The notes under the pieces are model-generated. The model searched no databases. It saw only the letters and a program-made list of their open reading frames with translations, and was not told where the DNA came from. The position numbers were made by a program, and so were the translations under genes. DNA of 5,728 nucleotides from Planctomycetota bacterium (GTDB lineage Bacteria > JAJVIF01 > JAPKYR01). Of this stretch, positions 5,617-5,728 are shown piece by piece (positions within the stretch are counted from its first letter, which is position 1; every line of letters begins with the position of its first letter). Location: assembly GCA_030673355.1 (NCBI GenBank), contig DAOVJF010000196.1, forward strand, positions 1 through 5,728, written 5' to 3'.

Positions 5617-5728
5617 CTAAACGGGTGGCGTTGACAAGCTCAGTGAGACATCTTCATCCTGCAAGCCTCGAAAATCTCCGCGTCGAACGTGCTTGTCGAC
5701 GTTAATCAATTCTAAAACAGGTTTGCTA
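5617..5728 (-). pseudogene. Possible remnant of an ABC transporter ATPase N-terminus, entering from the right edge
   Basis: On the minus strand a frame open at the right edge runs from 5727 to a TAG at 5619-5617 and encodes 36 residues. They include PVLELINVDKHVRRGDF followed six residues later by DVSLSLS. This follows the usual opening of LolD/MacB-like ABC ATPases (LEL.NVSK.YRRGDF, then six residues, then dVSLs). The next expected element, a G-E and then a Walker A GPSGSGKST, is absent in every minus-strand frame, and the frame ends after TPPV. It could be the stump of a gene truncated near 5630, with its start codon beyond the window. It could also be a chance resemblance over about 30 residues. 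No start codon is visible, and no intact gene is seen anywhere in 5539-5728. Confidence 0.35.

Noticed and set aside
5631..5636. Perfect TTGACA hexamer after the glycosyltransferase
   Set aside because: No -10-like sequence lies 16-18 nt downstream, so it is not a promoter.
5629..5701. 11-base inverted repeat CGTTGACAAGC ... GCTTGTCGACG with a 51-base loop
   Set aside because: It has one G-T mismatch. At this loop size and length a few such pairs are expected by chance in a window this long. No T-run, transposase or integron core sites are present to support a terminator, inverted-repeat element or attC.
5681..5701. Six-base hairpin CGTCGA/TCGACG with 9-base loop
   Set aside because: The stem is short and not followed by a T-run, so it is not convincing as a terminator for the glycosyltransferase gene.

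Overview
This looks like an ordinary bacterial chromosomal segment of middling GC content, with tightly packed housekeeping genes. The gene set is IspH of the MEP isoprenoid pathway, a DUF1844 protein, Der, PlsY and GpsA. Together they point to a bacterium that makes isoprenoids by the MEP route and starts phospholipid synthesis by the acyl-phosphate (PlsX/PlsY) route. DUF1844 proteins are, from memory, typical of deltaproteobacterial, acidobacterial, planctomycete and related deep or candidate-phylum lineages. I would place the organism loosely there and cannot name a phylum. No plasmid, phage or insertion-sequence gene is visible.

Layout. At the left edge (1-549, minus strand) lies the N-terminal part of ispH, cut by the window boundary. 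A divergent intergenic region (550-784) carries a good sigma70-type promoter for ispH (TTGAAG-16 bp-TATAAT) and an extended -10 promoter (TGtTATAAT) for the rightward genes. Rightward there are a 176-residue DUF1844 protein with a long acidic linker (785-1315), der (1400-2734), plsY (2734-3516), gpsA (3509-4510) and a family-2 glycosyltransferase (4537-5538). der and plsY share one base (TAATG) and plsY and gpsA overlap by 8 nt, so these three are almost certainly co-transcribed and probably translationally coupled. The last 190 bases hold no intact gene. They do contain a short minus-strand reading frame, running in from the right edge, that resembles the extreme N-terminus of an ABC transporter ATPase and stops before any Walker A motif. 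It may be a gene remnant.

How the genes work together. GpsA makes sn-glycerol 3-phosphate from DHAP, and PlsY acylates it with acyl-phosphate to give lysophosphatidic acid, so these adjacent genes supply and use the same metabolite. Der is a ribosome (50S) assembly GTPase, and its coupling to plsY and gpsA ties a growth-related factor to membrane synthesis. The glycosyltransferase is probably an envelope polysaccharide enzyme of the rhamnosyltransferase-like GT2 group. IspH, transcribed away, feeds isoprenoid (including undecaprenyl carrier) synthesis.

I did not find a convincing undescribed system. The points most worth a second look are the ABC-like fragment at the right edge, the non-canonical G4/G5 motifs in the second GTPase domain of Der, an Asn in place of a usually conserved His in PlsY together with an acidic C-terminal tail, and a thrice-repeated short motif in the DUF1844 protein.
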